NCBI GenBank assembly: GCA_041556555.1
Contig: JBFFIE010000005.1
Span: 21,034-85,033 of the forward strand
DNA from: SZUA-592 sp041556555
GTDB lineage: Bacteria; Pseudomonadota; Gammaproteobacteria; Eutrophobiales; Eutrophobiaceae
Direction: 5' to 3'
DNA length: 64,000 nucleotides
Part shown: positions 34,698 through 43,281 of the stretch, one piece after another
Layout of the letters: the number at the start of each line of letters is the position of its first letter
Numbering within the stretch: position 1 is the stretch's first letter
Position numbers and translations under genes: made by a program
The notes under the pieces: model-generated
What the model was told of the DNA's origin: nothing
The model's database searches: none
Seen by the model: only the letters and a program-made list of their open reading frames with translations

Positions 34698-35055
34698 TGG
34701 TGGAGGCGGCCGGAATCGAACCGGCGTCCGCAAGTCTTCCGCCTTTGGCTCTACATGCTTAGCCGACTCTATTCATTTAACTGCAGGCTACCCGAGCGGC
34801 AGGGAAAACCGGCAGCGAGTCCAGTTAAGTTTTAACGAATCCACCCTGAACATGTTTCATCGCGATCTTGTGAGAGTCGACCTCTGGAAAGGGTTGCACA
34901 AGCACAATCCCAGTCAAAGGCTAGCAGGGTTTAAGCTGCTAGAGCGTAGTTGTCGTCGTTGGCAACTATTGTTGTTGCAGCTGTGTTTACGAGGTAATCT
35001 GCTCCTCGGCATGCACCTCCGGTTTTGTACCCGCGTCGAAGCCAAGTACGCCCCC
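34698..35055 (-). ncRNA. ssrA: tmRNA
   Basis: A one-piece transfer-messenger RNA of about 358 bases that rescues stalled ribosomes together with SmpB. The 5' end GGGGGCG pairs with CGCCTCC before the terminal ACCA, giving the tRNA-like acceptor stem with one G-U pair; the T-arm is seen in GGTTCGATTCC. The resume codon lies at 34963-34961 and the peptide tag reads ANDDNYALAA followed by TAA (34963-34931), one residue off the E. coli ANDENYALAA. The 5' region GGTGCATGCCGAGG and AATAGTTGCCAACGACG match the E. coli pattern around pseudoknot 1 and the start of the tag. Its partner smpB is about 550 bases away. Confidence 0.97.
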
Positions 35056-35282
35056 GAAAGTAAAATCCAGCTTTAACCTGTCCCTGATGCCTGAATGTGG
35101 CTTACTATCCATGATTCACGTTAGTCAGACCGCTTAAATTCACTAACAGGCAATATGGGTACAACTGAATCATTCTTCAAGGATTGTACTTAATTATAAG
35201 GCAAAATTCAGGCGGATTTGTTCACTACCGCTGTATGCCCGGCCATAATATCCATATTCCCCTTGACAAATTACAAATTCGA

Positions 35283-35296
35283 TTGATCCAGGTCAA
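35283..35296. promoter_or_regulatory. FNR-type box before the HIG1-like gene
   Basis: TTGAT-CCAG-GTCAA, one base off the perfect palindrome. Its centre (35289.5) lies 41.5 bases before a start site predicted about seven bases after the -10 box TATACT at 35319-35324, so the geometry again matches a class II site. Confidence 0.7.
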
Positions 35297-35318
35297 ATTC
35301 GTTCCCATTGGTAATTAC

Positions 35319-35324
35319 TATACT
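35319..35324 (+). promoter_or_regulatory. -10 box of the HIG1-like gene promoter
   Basis: TATACT, spaced correctly from the FNR-type box. The predicted start near 35331 gives a leader of about 35 bases before the GTG start. Confidence 0.6.
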
Positions 35325-35366
35325 TAACTCAGGGACATTTCCTGGTTAACCAGAAGGAGTCAGAAA

Positions 35367-35561
35367 GTGAGTGTGCTTACTATTGTAATCATATTGGCGT
35401 TGGTATTGACGATTGTCGTACTGTTTACCGGGCTGGGCTCCATGGGGCATGGTGGTGAGTTCGATGAAAAACACGGAACCCAGTTGATGTTTGCCCGTGT
35501 GGTGCTACAGGGACTCACGCTTGTGCTGTTACTTGTTGCCCTTTATCTTGCAAACGCATAG
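35367..35561 (+). CDS. Small two-helix membrane protein, HIG1-domain-like
   Basis: A 64-residue inner-membrane protein starting with GTG 35367, seven bases after AGGAG. Two helices (about 3-24 and 44-62) flank a loop with GHGGEFDEKHGTQLMFARVVLQ. The end of the loop resembles the HIG1 motif, in which a conserved R..LQ follows a basic/amide stretch; HIG1 proteins associate with respiratory oxidases. Under an FNR-type promoter this suggests a role near a low-oxygen oxidase. The 'twin transmembrane protein' family is an alternative name. Confidence in the motif match is moderate. Confidence 0.65.
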   Translation: MSVLTIVIILALVLTIVVLFTGLGSMGHGGEFDEKHGTQLMFARVVLQGLTLVLLLVALYLANA

Positions 35562-35610
35562 CGCCTGAAAGGATATACTGGCAGGTAGATAAAGATGCGC
35601 ATGGCGTAGT

Positions 35611-36084
35611 CTAACTATGTTTAAGGAGACGGCGCTCCTGTCGTTGCCAGTCGCGTTCCTTGATGGTCTGGCGTTTGTCATGGGCTTTTTTACCGTGGGC
35701 AAGACCAATCTCAAGCTTCACCCGGCCGTGTTTCCAGTACATGGCAGTGGGAATAAGCGCATAGCCCTTACGCTCAACGGCGCCAATGAGTTTATCCAGT
35801 TCCTTGCGATGCATGAGAAGTTTCCGATTGCGTTGCGGATCCGGCTGAATGTGTGTAGAGGCTGTTGGCAATGGTGTAATCAACGCGCCAAACAGCCAGG
35901 CCTCGTTATCTTTCAATAGAATATAGCTTTCACGCAATTGTACCCGGCCAGCCCGGATACTCTTGACTTCCCAGCCCTCAAGTACCAGACCGGCCTCGAA
36001 CCTTTCTTCAATGAAGTAATCGAATTTGGCCTTCTTGTTGAGGGCAATGGTGCTGCCAGAATGTTGTTTATTGCTCTTTGACAT
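35611..36084 (-). CDS. smpB: SmpB, tmRNA-binding protein
   Basis: A 157-residue protein that binds tmRNA and fits it into the ribosomal A-site. ATG 36084 is chosen over the GTG just before it. The OB-fold shows ALNKKAKFDYFIEERFEAGL and GWEVKSIRAGRVQL, then KLEIGLAHGKKAHDKRQTIKERD, and the basic tail WQRQERRLLKHS folds into a helix in the mRNA channel. Length is standard. It is convergent with the HIG1-like gene, with 49 bases between. Confidence 0.97.
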   Translation of the reverse strand: MSKSNKQHSGSTIALNKKAKFDYFIEERFEAGLVLEGWEVKSIRAGRVQLRESYILLKDNEAWLFGALITPLPTASTHIQPDPQRNRKLLMHRKELDKLIGAVERKGYALIPTAMYWKHGRVKLEIGLAHGKKAHDKRQTIKERDWQRQERRLLKHS

Positions 36085-36207
36085 CACAATGATTCAATTT
36101 TCCCAGGACGGATTATAACAGTAGTCAGGTAAGAAATTGGCGTTGTCGAGTTGAGAGAGTATTTAATTTACCGCAGAATAGCCGCTGGAAATTCAGAGGA
36201 ACAGATC

Positions 36208-37569
36208 ATGACAGGCGTGCGTAAATCAATCCATGGAGAATGGTCATCGCGTTGGGCCTTCATCCTGGCAGCAACCGGTTCAGCCGTGGGACTCGGGAAT
36301 ATCTGGCGCTTCCCTTACATTACCGGGCAGTATGGCGGTGGAGCCTTTGTACTCCTATATATAATGTGTGTATTGCTGATTGCCATGCCTATCATGATTT
36401 CCGAAATCATGTTGGGACGCCGCGGCCGGCAAAGCCCAATCAATACCATGTTTTCTCTCGCAGAAGAAGAGGGCCTTAACACGGGCTGGAGATACCTCGG
36501 GTGGCTGGGTGTTGTGGCCGGGTTCATGATCCTTTCCTTTTACAGTGTCATTGCCGGCTGGACCCTGGATTATATCTACCGCGCTAGCTCGGGCAGTTTT
36601 GCTGGCGTTAGTGATACGGAAATATTGTCTATTTTTAACGGCCTGCTGGGTAACCCGGAATTGCTCATAGTATTACATACCGTGTTCATGTCCTTCACGG
36701 TGATTATTGTTTCCATGGGGGTACAGAGCGGACTGGAACGTGCTGTTAAATTCCTGATGCCGGCGCTTTTTATTCTGTTGTTGATCATGGTCGGATATGC
36801 TATGTCGACTCCGGCTTTTGATCAGGGATTAAGCTATTTATTCAAACCTGACTTTTCCAGGCTAAGTGGTGAAGGTGTGCTTGCGGCAATGGGGCAGGCA
36901 TTTTTCAGCCTGAGTCTCGGCATGGGCGCTATTATGGTTTATGGATCCTATCTATCATCCCGCGCATCCATAGTCAGGACATCAATTTCCATAGTCATTA
37001 TGGATACCAGTGTCGCCATCCTGGCTGGTATGGCCATATTCCCGCTGGTGTTCGCCTATGGTCTGGAACCCGGGAGTGGTCCGGGCCTGATTTTTGTGAC
37101 CCTTCCCATTGCTTTCGGACAGATGCCCTATGGACAGTTCTTTGGTACTGCATTTTTTGTATTGTTGATGTTTGCCGCCTGGACATCTTCCATATCTTTA
37201 CTGGAACCCGCCGTGGCCTGGCTGGTGGAAAACCGGAATATGAACCGGGTCAAGGCCGCGGCCCTCGCAGGCCTTCTGGCATGGATACTGGGTATCGGGT
37301 CGGTGTTCTCATTTAATATATGGCAGGACGCCAAGCTGTTTGACAAGACCTATTTTGACATCATGGACTATCTGACTTCCAACGTAATGTTGCCACTGGG
37401 CGGATTATTGATTGCCATTTTCTCAGCCTGGTTAATGCCACGTCGTTCTTCAGTTGATGAACTCAAACTTGGTGATGGGCTGGCCTATAAAAGCTGGCGT
37501 CTCCTTGCCCGGTATCTTGCACCGGTCGGCGTGTTAATCATTTTCCTGAATGCCATCGGTATTTTATAA
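36208..37569 (+). CDS. Neurotransmitter:sodium symporter (NSS) family transporter
   Basis: A 453-residue inner-membrane transporter, probably for amino acids, driven by sodium. ATG 36208 has an AGAGGAA site before it and places EWSSRWAFILAATGSAVGLGNIWRFPY near the start as expected for the family; an earlier in-frame ATG at 36151 adds 19 residues without support. The unwound helix 1 motif GSAVGLGNIWRFPY and the helix 6 region AFFSLSLGMGAIMVYGSYL resemble LeuT. About eleven to twelve helices are seen. It lies between smpB and ratA. The substrate cannot be named. Confidence 0.9.
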   Translation: MTGVRKSIHGEWSSRWAFILAATGSAVGLGNIWRFPYITGQYGGGAFVLLYIMCVLLIAMPIMISEIMLGRRGRQSPINTMFSLAEEEGLNTGWRYLGWLGVVAGFMILSFYSVIAGWTLDYIYRASSGSFAGVSDTEILSIFNGLLGNPELLIVLHTVFMSFTVIIVSMGVQSGLERAVKFLMPALFILLLIMVGYAMSTPAFDQGLSYLFKPDFSRLSGEGVLAAMGQAFFSLSLGMGAIMVYGSYLSSRASIVRTSISIVIMDTSVAILAGMAIFPLVFAYGLEPGSGPGLIFVTLPIAFGQMPYGQFFGTAFFVLLMFAAWTSSISLLEPAVAWLVENRNMNRVKAAALAGLLAWILGIGSVFSFNIWQDAKLFDKTYFDIMDYLTSNVMLPLGGLLIAIFSAWLMPRRSSVDELKLGDGLAYKSWRLLARYLAPVGVLIIFLNAIGIL

Positions 37570-37596
37570 CGGACCGAAGTACCGGTTGTTCTTGCA

Positions 37597-38031
37597 ATGG
37601 AAATCAGCCATTCCAAACAGCTTCCTTACAGCGCAGATGAAATGTATGCACTGGTAAATAATATCAACGCTTACCCGGACTTTCTGCCATGGTGTACCAG
37701 TGCCGTAGTAACAGAAGAATCGCAATCCCATCTGGTTGCTACAGTTGGAGTTGCCGCTGGAAAGGTGAAACAGAAGTTTACAACCGAAAATTCCATGCGT
37801 CCGGGGCGATTTATCGAGATGCGTTTGGTGGAAGGCCCATTCAAATACCTGTACGGTGAATGGAATTTTATACCTATCAGTGAAAATGCCTGTACGATAA
37901 GTTTGCGAATCGAATTTGAATTCAAGAGCAAGCTTCTCAAGCTGGCATTAAGCAGCACCTTTAACAAAATTATGAACAGCATGGTGGAATCGTTCACACA
38001 ACGTGCCCGTGAGATTTATGGCAACCGTTGA
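37597..38031 (+). CDS. ratA: RatA/SRPBCC (START-like) family protein
   Basis: A 144-residue cytoplasmic protein of the polyketide-cyclase/START fold. Motifs: YSADEMYALVNNINAYPDFLPWC at the start and GPFKYLYGEWNFIPISENACTI in the middle. RatA of E. coli was described as a toxin acting on 70S formation, while close relatives (Coq10) bind quinone. RnfH follows with a 14-base overlap, as is usual in gammaproteobacteria. Either role is possible; the coupling to rnfH favours a conserved housekeeping function. Confidence 0.92.
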   Translation: MEISHSKQLPYSADEMYALVNNINAYPDFLPWCTSAVVTEESQSHLVATVGVAAGKVKQKFTTENSMRPGRFIEMRLVEGPFKYLYGEWNFIPISENACTISLRIEFEFKSKLLKLALSSTFNKIMNSMVESFTQRAREIYGNR

Positions 38032-38314
38032 TCAGATTCAGGTCGAGGTAGTTTATGCACTTCCTGATGAGGTATACCGAAAATCATTGTCGGTGTCTGC
38101 CGGTACTACTTTGAAACAGGCAGTAGAACTCTCTGGTGTAAAAACAAAACATCCTGAAATTGATCTGTCAATAAACAAGACTGGTGTCTACAGCAAACCC
38201 AGAGACCCGGATTCGATCCTGGTAGATGGTGATCGTGTAGAGATATACCGGGACCTGAAAATTGATCCCAAGGAGGCCCGGCGCAAACGGGCGCAACAAA
38301 AAGGAAATCTATAA
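38018..38314 (+). CDS. rnfH: RnfH/RatB family ubiquitin-like protein
   Basis: A 98-residue protein of beta-grasp fold. The start at ATG 38018 is chosen over GTG 38003 because a GAG stands four bases before it and the protein then begins MATVDQIQVEVVYALPDE, as in relatives. Closing motif: VDGDRVEIYRDLKIDPKEARRKRA. It overlaps ratA by 14 bases and its last six bases overlap bamE on the opposite strand. Function is not settled in any organism; the name reflects a link to the Rnf complex or the RatAB pair. Confidence 0.92.
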   Translation: MATVDQIQVEVVYALPDEVYRKSLSVSAGTTLKQAVELSGVKTKHPEIDLSINKTGVYSKPRDPDSILVDGDRVEIYRDLKIDPKEARRKRAQQKGNL

Positions 38315-38839
38315 CTCGCTGTCGGCTTCTTTCCTGATTTCTTCGAGAGTTTCGGCCTTTTCCTTGTCTATCTGGATTTTTGGATCACGAACCTTACCTG
38401 TTCCAAACAGTCGACTGAAAAATCCCCGTTTCTTCTGTTCCAGAGGCACCATAACAGCCGGTTCCTTCAGTGGTTGATCCTGAGATTGCGGACTGGCACT
38501 TGCCTTGACATCACCCGTTATGTATTCGAGCTTGTCATCATTAAAGTGCAGTGTGATATGTCTTTGTGAGCGTTCGTCACCGCCGGGTTCCATGCTGTAA
38601 AGATAATCCCAGCGTTCAGGATGAAAAGGATCAGATATCAATGGTGTTCCCAGAATAAATCGGACCTGATTCTTGTCCATACCGGGCCGAAGTTTATCGA
38701 TCATTTTCTGGTCGACGGAGTTGCCCTGTTGAATATCAATGCGATAGACAAATGGCATTTTCCAGCTCCCGTCGACATTTCGGGAGCAGCCGCTGAGCGA
38801 TAGCAGTAAAAGGGTGATAAATAATAAGGATCTGTTCAT
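38309..38839 (-). CDS. bamE: BamE, outer-membrane assembly lipoprotein
   Basis: A 176-residue lipoprotein of the beta-barrel assembly machine. The lipobox is LSLSGC (Cys18), followed by VYRIDIQQGNSVDQ, KLRPGMDKNQVRFILGTPLI, FHPERWDYLY and HITLHFNDDKLEYITGD, the family's core. It is longer than E. coli BamE (113 residues) because of a Pro/Glu/Lys-rich tail that is common outside the enterics. It is divergent from fur and convergent with rnfH, an order conserved in many gammaproteobacteria. Confidence 0.95.
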   Translation of the reverse strand: MNRSLLFITLLLLSLSGCSRNVDGSWKMPFVYRIDIQQGNSVDQKMIDKLRPGMDKNQVRFILGTPLISDPFHPERWDYLYSMEPGGDERSQRHITLHFNDDKLEYITGDVKASASPQSQDQPLKEPAVMVPLEQKKRGFFSRLFGTGKVRDPKIQIDKEKAETLEEIRKEADSEL

Positions 38840-38968
38840 AGGTTTTTCAGCCGGGTGCTGATTGTAACGTATGCCTGTAAAAAGAACACCCTTCGGCCGG
38901 GTAAGGACATCACAGGGTCATTTGAGTATACTGATCCGGGCAGGCGTTCCCTAAAAGTGGAGTTCTAG

Positions 38969-39373
38969 GTGGAATCGAAAGAGCTGAAAGAAGCGGGCTT
39001 AAAAGCAACATTACCGAGGATCCGGATACTCCAGATTCTGGAAGAATCCGACCAAAAGCATCTGAGTGCTGAAGATGTATATAAGGCCCTGCTGGATATG
39101 AACGAGGAAGTGGGGCTTGCCACGGTATACCGGGTCCTGACCCAGTTTGAATCCGCTGGCCTGGTCACACGACATAATTTTGACAGTGGCCATTCGGTTT
39201 TTGAACTCGATCGCGGTGGTCATCACGATCATATGGTGTGTGTAAAGACTGGCAAGGTCATTGAATTCAAGAACGAGGAGATAGAGCGCTTGCAGGAGGA
39301 GATTGCCAAAAAGCATGGCTATAGCCTGGAAAGTCACAGCCTGGTGCTCTATGTGAAACCAATCGAGAAGTAG
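38969..39373 (+). CDS. fur: Fur, ferric uptake regulator
   Basis: A 134-residue metal-dependent repressor. It starts with GTG 38969, eight bases after GGAG. The winged helix is seen in LPRIRILQILEESDQKHLSAEDVYKAL with recognition region LATVYRVLTQFESAGLV, and the metal site in HHDHMVC. Only one cysteine (VCVKTG) is present where E. coli Fur has CxxC, so the structural zinc site must be different or absent, as in some pseudomonad Fur proteins. It is divergent from bamE and convergent with recN. Fe(II)-bound Fur would repress iron-uptake genes such as the TonB receptor at 51.5 kb, which is inference. Confidence 0.93.
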   Translation: MESKELKEAGLKATLPRIRILQILEESDQKHLSAEDVYKALLDMNEEVGLATVYRVLTQFESAGLVTRHNFDSGHSVFELDRGGHHDHMVCVKTGKVIEFKNEEIERLQEEIAKKHGYSLESHSLVLYVKPIEK

Positions 39374-39395
39374 TTCCGATCAACTGGTCTTTTGT

Positions 39396-41060
39396 TTAGT
39401 TGCCCTCCAGCATTTCCCTCGCATGCGCCCGGCTTTGATCCGTGACCTTGAGTCCGCCCAGCATCCTTGCTATTTCCTCGACCCGGTCTTCTTTCGACAG
39501 TGGCACTACCTGTGTCAGGGTGGTCTCGGCATGGGTGGATTTATTGACCAAGAGGTGATGATCGCCCAGTGAGGCAACCTGTGGCAGGTGTGTGACACAA
39601 AAAACCTGGCGGTTACCGGCGAGACTGTGCAACAGCTTGCCAACAATCTCTGCAACTCCGCCGCCGATTCCCGAATCCACTTCATCGAAAATCAGGGTTG
39701 GCAAACTCTTGTCCTTGCTGCCAATGACCTGGATGGCCAGGCTGATGCGTGACAGTTCACCACCGGAGGCAACCTTGCTCAGGGGCTGCATGGATTGTCC
39801 CGGGTTGATTGCAACCAGGTATTCGATTCGATCCAGCCCGTCGCGCATCGGGGTGTCTTTGTCCAGCTTGCTGACCTCAATTTGGAATTTGCCACCGGGC
39901 ATCCCCAACTGCTTGAGTTTTTCTTCAATGGCCAGACTGATCGTTCTGGCAGCCCGTTTGCGCTTGCTATGTAATTTATCTGTGGCCGTGCGGTAATCCT
40001 GCAACGCTTTTTCCCGTGCCTGTTCCAGATCAATAACCCGTTGCTGGCTGCCTTCCAGTGTTTCCAGATCACGCCGCAACAGCTCAAGGTGGTCCGCAAG
40101 TTCTTCCGGCCGGACTTTATGTTTGCGGGCAATGTCATGCAGGGCACTGATCCGGTCTTCGACTTCACGCAGACGGGCAGGATCCAGATCCATGGTTTCG
40201 AGGTAATGGCGTGTTTCATTGACCGCCTCGTTGATTTGTATGGAAGCGTTTTCCAGTAATTCCGCGATTGCTGACAGGCCCTGATCAAAGCGTAACAGGC
40301 CCTGCATTTCATGCAGCACATGGTCGATGCCATTGCTTATGGCAGCTTCATCTTCGCTCAGCAGATTCAGGATCTGTTGCGCGGTTTCCATGATCCGGCT
40401 GGCATTGGCAAGGCGTTTATGTTCTTCTTCCAGCGCCTCAGTCTCGGAGGGTTCCGGAGCAAGGGCCTCCAGCTCCTGCACCTGGTATTGCAACAGTGCC
40501 AGCCGGGCGTCATGGTCCTCTCCGTGACTACTGAGTTCAGCCAACTCACTGTCAGCTTGAGACCAATCCTGGTAACTGTTGCGTACCGTCTCAAGGATAT
40601 CGCGATAATTTCCGGAGTCATCCAGCAGGCTGCGCTGCACATCACGCTTCAGTAATGACTGGTGCGCATGCTGACCATAGATATCAACCAGATATTCACC
40701 GATCTCCCTGAGCAACTGCGCGGGGGAAGGTGTACCGTTGACGTAGGCACGGGATCGACCGTCACGATTGACAACCCGTCGAAGAATAACCTCGTCATTA
40801 AACTGGATGCCCTGTTCATCAAGAATTCGGGTAATGGCCGGTATATCAGTGACATCAAATATGGCGGTAATCTCGGTGCTCTCGCAGGGGTGACGAATGA
40901 TCGAGCTGTCGGCCCGGTCACCCATGACCAGTCCCAGGGCATCGACGATAATAGATTTACCGGCGCCGGTTTCTCCGGTAAACACGGTCATGCCGCTATC
41001 AAACTGGACTTCCAATTCTTCAATGACAGCGAAATCGCGGATATGCAGGTGTTTCAGCAA
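39396..41060 (-). CDS. recN: RecN, DNA double-strand break repair ATPase
   Basis: A 554-residue SMC-like protein. Walker A GETGAGKS is at 29-36, the C-terminal Walker B region reads LIFDEVDSGIGG, and long coiled coils fill the middle. The family's signature VASGGELSRISLAIQ is present. It follows nadK by four bases on the same strand, the gammaproteobacterial order. In other bacteria this operon is under LexA; I did not find a clear LexA box by eye. Confidence 0.96.
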   Translation of the reverse strand: MLKHLHIRDFAVIEELEVQFDSGMTVFTGETGAGKSIIVDALGLVMGDRADSSIIRHPCESTEITAIFDVTDIPAITRILDEQGIQFNDEVILRRVVNRDGRSRAYVNGTPSPAQLLREIGEYLVDIYGQHAHQSLLKRDVQRSLLDDSGNYRDILETVRNSYQDWSQADSELAELSSHGEDHDARLALLQYQVQELEALAPEPSETEALEEEHKRLANASRIMETAQQILNLLSEDEAAISNGIDHVLHEMQGLLRFDQGLSAIAELLENASIQINEAVNETRHYLETMDLDPARLREVEDRISALHDIARKHKVRPEELADHLELLRRDLETLEGSQQRVIDLEQAREKALQDYRTATDKLHSKRKRAARTISLAIEEKLKQLGMPGGKFQIEVSKLDKDTPMRDGLDRIEYLVAINPGQSMQPLSKVASGGELSRISLAIQVIGSKDKSLPTLIFDEVDSGIGGGVAEIVGKLLHSLAGNRQVFCVTHLPQVASLGDHHLLVNKSTHAETTLTQVVPLSKEDRVEEIARMLGGLKVTDQSRAHAREMLEGN

Positions 41061-41064
41061 GGCG

Positions 41065-41925
41065 CTATCCCCAACGTAACTTTGCCCTGAGGATAGTGAA
41101 GTGATCGTGACTGACCGGATGAATCAGGCGAATGTATTTATTCTTTTTCTCAACATGCACTCTGTCACCGGCTTCAAGCCCCATGGTGATGTTCCCATCA
41201 CAGGTGACGCGAGCATGATTTTTCTCACTTGAACCGATAATAATATCCACCTTGCTGTTGCCATTGATAACAATGGGCCGGTTGGTGAGGCTATGTGGGC
41301 AGATGGGTACCAGTACCATCGCATCCAGCGAAGGATAAAGAATTGGGCCCCCGCCGGAGAGCGCGTAAGCCGTCGAGCCTGTAGGTGAAGCGACGATCAT
41401 GCCATCTGAGCGCTGTCGGTGGACAAAGATCCCATCCACATAGGTTTCCAATTCTATCAGACGGGCGACATTCCATTTCTGGACAATGACATCATTAAAG
41501 GCGTATTTCACCTGGGCACTCACATCATCTCGGAAGACCTCGCTGTAGAGCAGGAAGCGGGGGTCCTCGACATATTTTCCCTGGAGTATCTCTTCCATAT
41601 GCTGCTTGACCGAGTCGGCCGCGATATCGGCCAGGAAACCCAGTCGACCCCGGTTGATCCCGAGCAGGGGGATATCGTGTGCGCAGACCAGGTGGGCGGC
41701 CTTCAGCATGGTCCCGTCACCTCCTACTGCGATGGCAAGGTCTGAACTGGCACCAATCCGTTCAGCGGTGGCAACCGGGAGGTCCGTCTGTTGCAAAACC
41801 CTGGCACTGCATTCATCGAGCTCGATCTCGATGTCCTTTTCCTTCAGAAAATCGATCAGGAACTGCAGGGTCTCCGCGACTTTTTCGGAATCAGAATTGG
41901 TGATGAGGGATATTTTCTTGAACAT
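41065..41925 (-). CDS. nadK: NAD kinase
   Basis: A 286-residue enzyme that phosphorylates NAD to NADP. ATG 41925 is chosen because it gives the usual start MFKKISLITN and has AAGGA just before it; an earlier in-frame codon at 41967 would add a basic tail not seen in the family. The GGDGT motif is at 68-72, and TGSTAYALSGGGPI and HSLTNRPIV follow, with the NAD-binding site region FNDVIVQKWN. It is divergent from hrcA and leads recN. Confidence 0.95.
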   Translation of the reverse strand: MFKKISLITNSDSEKVAETLQFLIDFLKEKDIEIELDECSARVLQQTDLPVATAERIGASSDLAIAVGGDGTMLKAAHLVCAHDIPLLGINRGRLGFLADIAADSVKQHMEEILQGKYVEDPRFLLYSEVFRDDVSAQVKYAFNDVIVQKWNVARLIELETYVDGIFVHRQRSDGMIVASPTGSTAYALSGGGPILYPSLDAMVLVPICPHSLTNRPIVINGNSKVDIIIGSSEKNHARVTCDGNITMGLEAGDRVHVEKKNKYIRLIHPVSHDHFTILRAKLRWG

Positions 41926-42095
41926 GGTCCTTCGCTTTTTTCTTGCCAACGTTAGCATGACGGCCATAACGCGCCAATCACGGGCTGAAGGTTCCTCGGT
42001 AATTTATTCCAGGATTGCTCCAATTACATTCATAAAAAACCTAAGCTACTGAAAACAAAGGTCATAATTAGCACAGAAAAATTGCCTCCCGATAT

Positions 42096-42122
42096 TTTGC
42101 ACTCTCGCCATGAGAGTGCTAA
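42096..42122. promoter_or_regulatory. CIRCE operator before hrcA
   Basis: Inverted repeat TTTGCACTC - nine bases - GAGTGCTAA, matching the CIRCE consensus TTAGCACTC-N9-GAGTGCTAA except for one base. It ends 30 bases before the hrcA start. HrcA binds this site, so the gene is self-regulated. Confidence 0.9.
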
Positions 42123-42152
42123 ATTTCAGCAGTTTAAACGATCCTGCGACCG

Positions 42153-43205
42153 ATGCCCGCAAATACAGACATTTACAATCTACCCGAGCGTTCCCTGCGG
42201 CTCTTCAAGATCTTGGTCGAACACTTTATCCAGGATGGCCAGCCGGTCGGTTCCCGGACTCTGGCCCGCGATTCTGATCTGGATCTGAGCCCGGCCACCA
42301 TCCGCAATATCATGGCAGACCTGGAAGACATCGGCCTGTTACAGTCACCGCATACCTCCGCGGGCCGTGTGCCGACTGCCAAAGGCTACCGTTTCTTCGT
42401 CGACAGCCTGTTGCGAGTCAGCGAACTCACCCACAACGAAATCCGCCGCATTGAAGAAGAACTCTCTGCCAGCGAGGACACCCAGGCCTTGTTGATGCGA
42501 ACCTCCAACATGCTGTCCGATATCACCAAGCTGGCAGGAATCGTTATGCTGCCGAAACAGGAGCAGCATGCGCTCAGGCAGGTTGAGTTTGTCTCTCTGT
42601 CAGATAACCGGGTGCTGGTGATCCTGGTGTTCAATAACAACGAAATTCAAAACCGGATCATACATACAGCTCGCCGTTTCAGTCCCGGCGAATTGCAGCA
42701 GGCTTCGAATTATCTGGTCGAGACCTACGCAGGCAAGGACCTCATTACGGTCCGCAAGGAACTGGTCCGGGAACTTGAACACATGAAACAGAATGTCACC
42801 AACATTATGACGTCGGCCATCGAAATAGCCCAACAGGCCTTCACTAAAGAACCGATCCGTGATGATTTCGTGGTCGCGGGCCAGACTAATCTGATGGACA
42901 TTGCCGAACTCTGTGATGTTGAACGCCTGAAAAAGCTCTTTGACAGTTTCAACCAGAAACGTGACATCCTGCATCTGCTGGAACAGTCGGCCCATGCCAA
43001 GGGTGTGCAGATATTCATTGGCGAAGAGGCTGGCTATGATGTGCTGGATAATTGCAGCGTGGTGACCTCTCCCTATGAATCCGAAGGCCAGATCCTTGGC
43101 GTCCTTGGGGTGATTGGCCCAACCCGCATGCATTACGAAAGGGTGATCCCGATTGTCGATATCACGGCAAAAATGCTCGGATCAGCCTTGAATTCAAATA
43201 ACTAA
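42153..43205 (+). CDS. hrcA: HrcA, heat-shock repressor
   Basis: A 350-residue repressor of chaperone genes. The N-terminal winged helix contains LPERSLRLFKILVEHFIQDGQPVGSRTLAR and SPATIRNIMADLEDIGLL, and the dimer/sensor part includes GRVPTAKGYRFFVD and TSPYESEGQILGVLGVIGPTRM. Length is normal. The CIRCE operator stands just upstream. Repression is relieved when GroEL is titrated in heat. grpE follows after 76 bases. Confidence 0.96.
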   Translation: MPANTDIYNLPERSLRLFKILVEHFIQDGQPVGSRTLARDSDLDLSPATIRNIMADLEDIGLLQSPHTSAGRVPTAKGYRFFVDSLLRVSELTHNEIRRIEEELSASEDTQALLMRTSNMLSDITKLAGIVMLPKQEQHALRQVEFVSLSDNRVLVILVFNNNEIQNRIIHTARRFSPGELQQASNYLVETYAGKDLITVRKELVRELEHMKQNVTNIMTSAIEIAQQAFTKEPIRDDFVVAGQTNLMDIAELCDVERLKKLFDSFNQKRDILHLLEQSAHAKGVQIFIGEEAGYDVLDNCSVVTSPYESEGQILGVLGVIGPTRMHYERVIPIVDITAKMLGSALNSNN

Positions 43206-43250
43206 CCCCCATCTGGCAGGTATTGCTCTCGCTGATAAGGCGTATGGGGG
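43206..43250 (+). terminator. Possible hairpin between hrcA and grpE
   Basis: CCCCCAT and ATGGGGG, separated by a 31-base loop, with ctatttt after it. The long loop makes it a weak terminator; it could serve as an attenuator that separates hrcA from grpE expression. Confidence 0.35.
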
Positions 43251-43281
43251 CTATTTTGACTGAGAGAAAATCGAGGGAAGT

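Larger units (their letters stand above)
35056..35366. other. Divergent promoter region between tmRNA and HIG1-like gene
   Basis: About 310 bases with no gene. It holds the promoter of tmRNA on the minus strand, which I could not place exactly, and the FNR-type promoter of the HIG1-like gene on the plus strand (box at 35283-35296, -10 at 35319-35324). Confidence 0.55.

Noticed and set aside
34560..34835. Open frame of 91 codons across the tmRNA 3' end
   Set aside because: It overlaps the folded tmRNA and its terminator, and has no family resemblance.
37597..38314. ratA-rnfH as an active toxin-antitoxin system
   Set aside because: The pair is widely conserved at this place beside bamE, which fits a housekeeping role; the toxin description is not supported by the sequence here.
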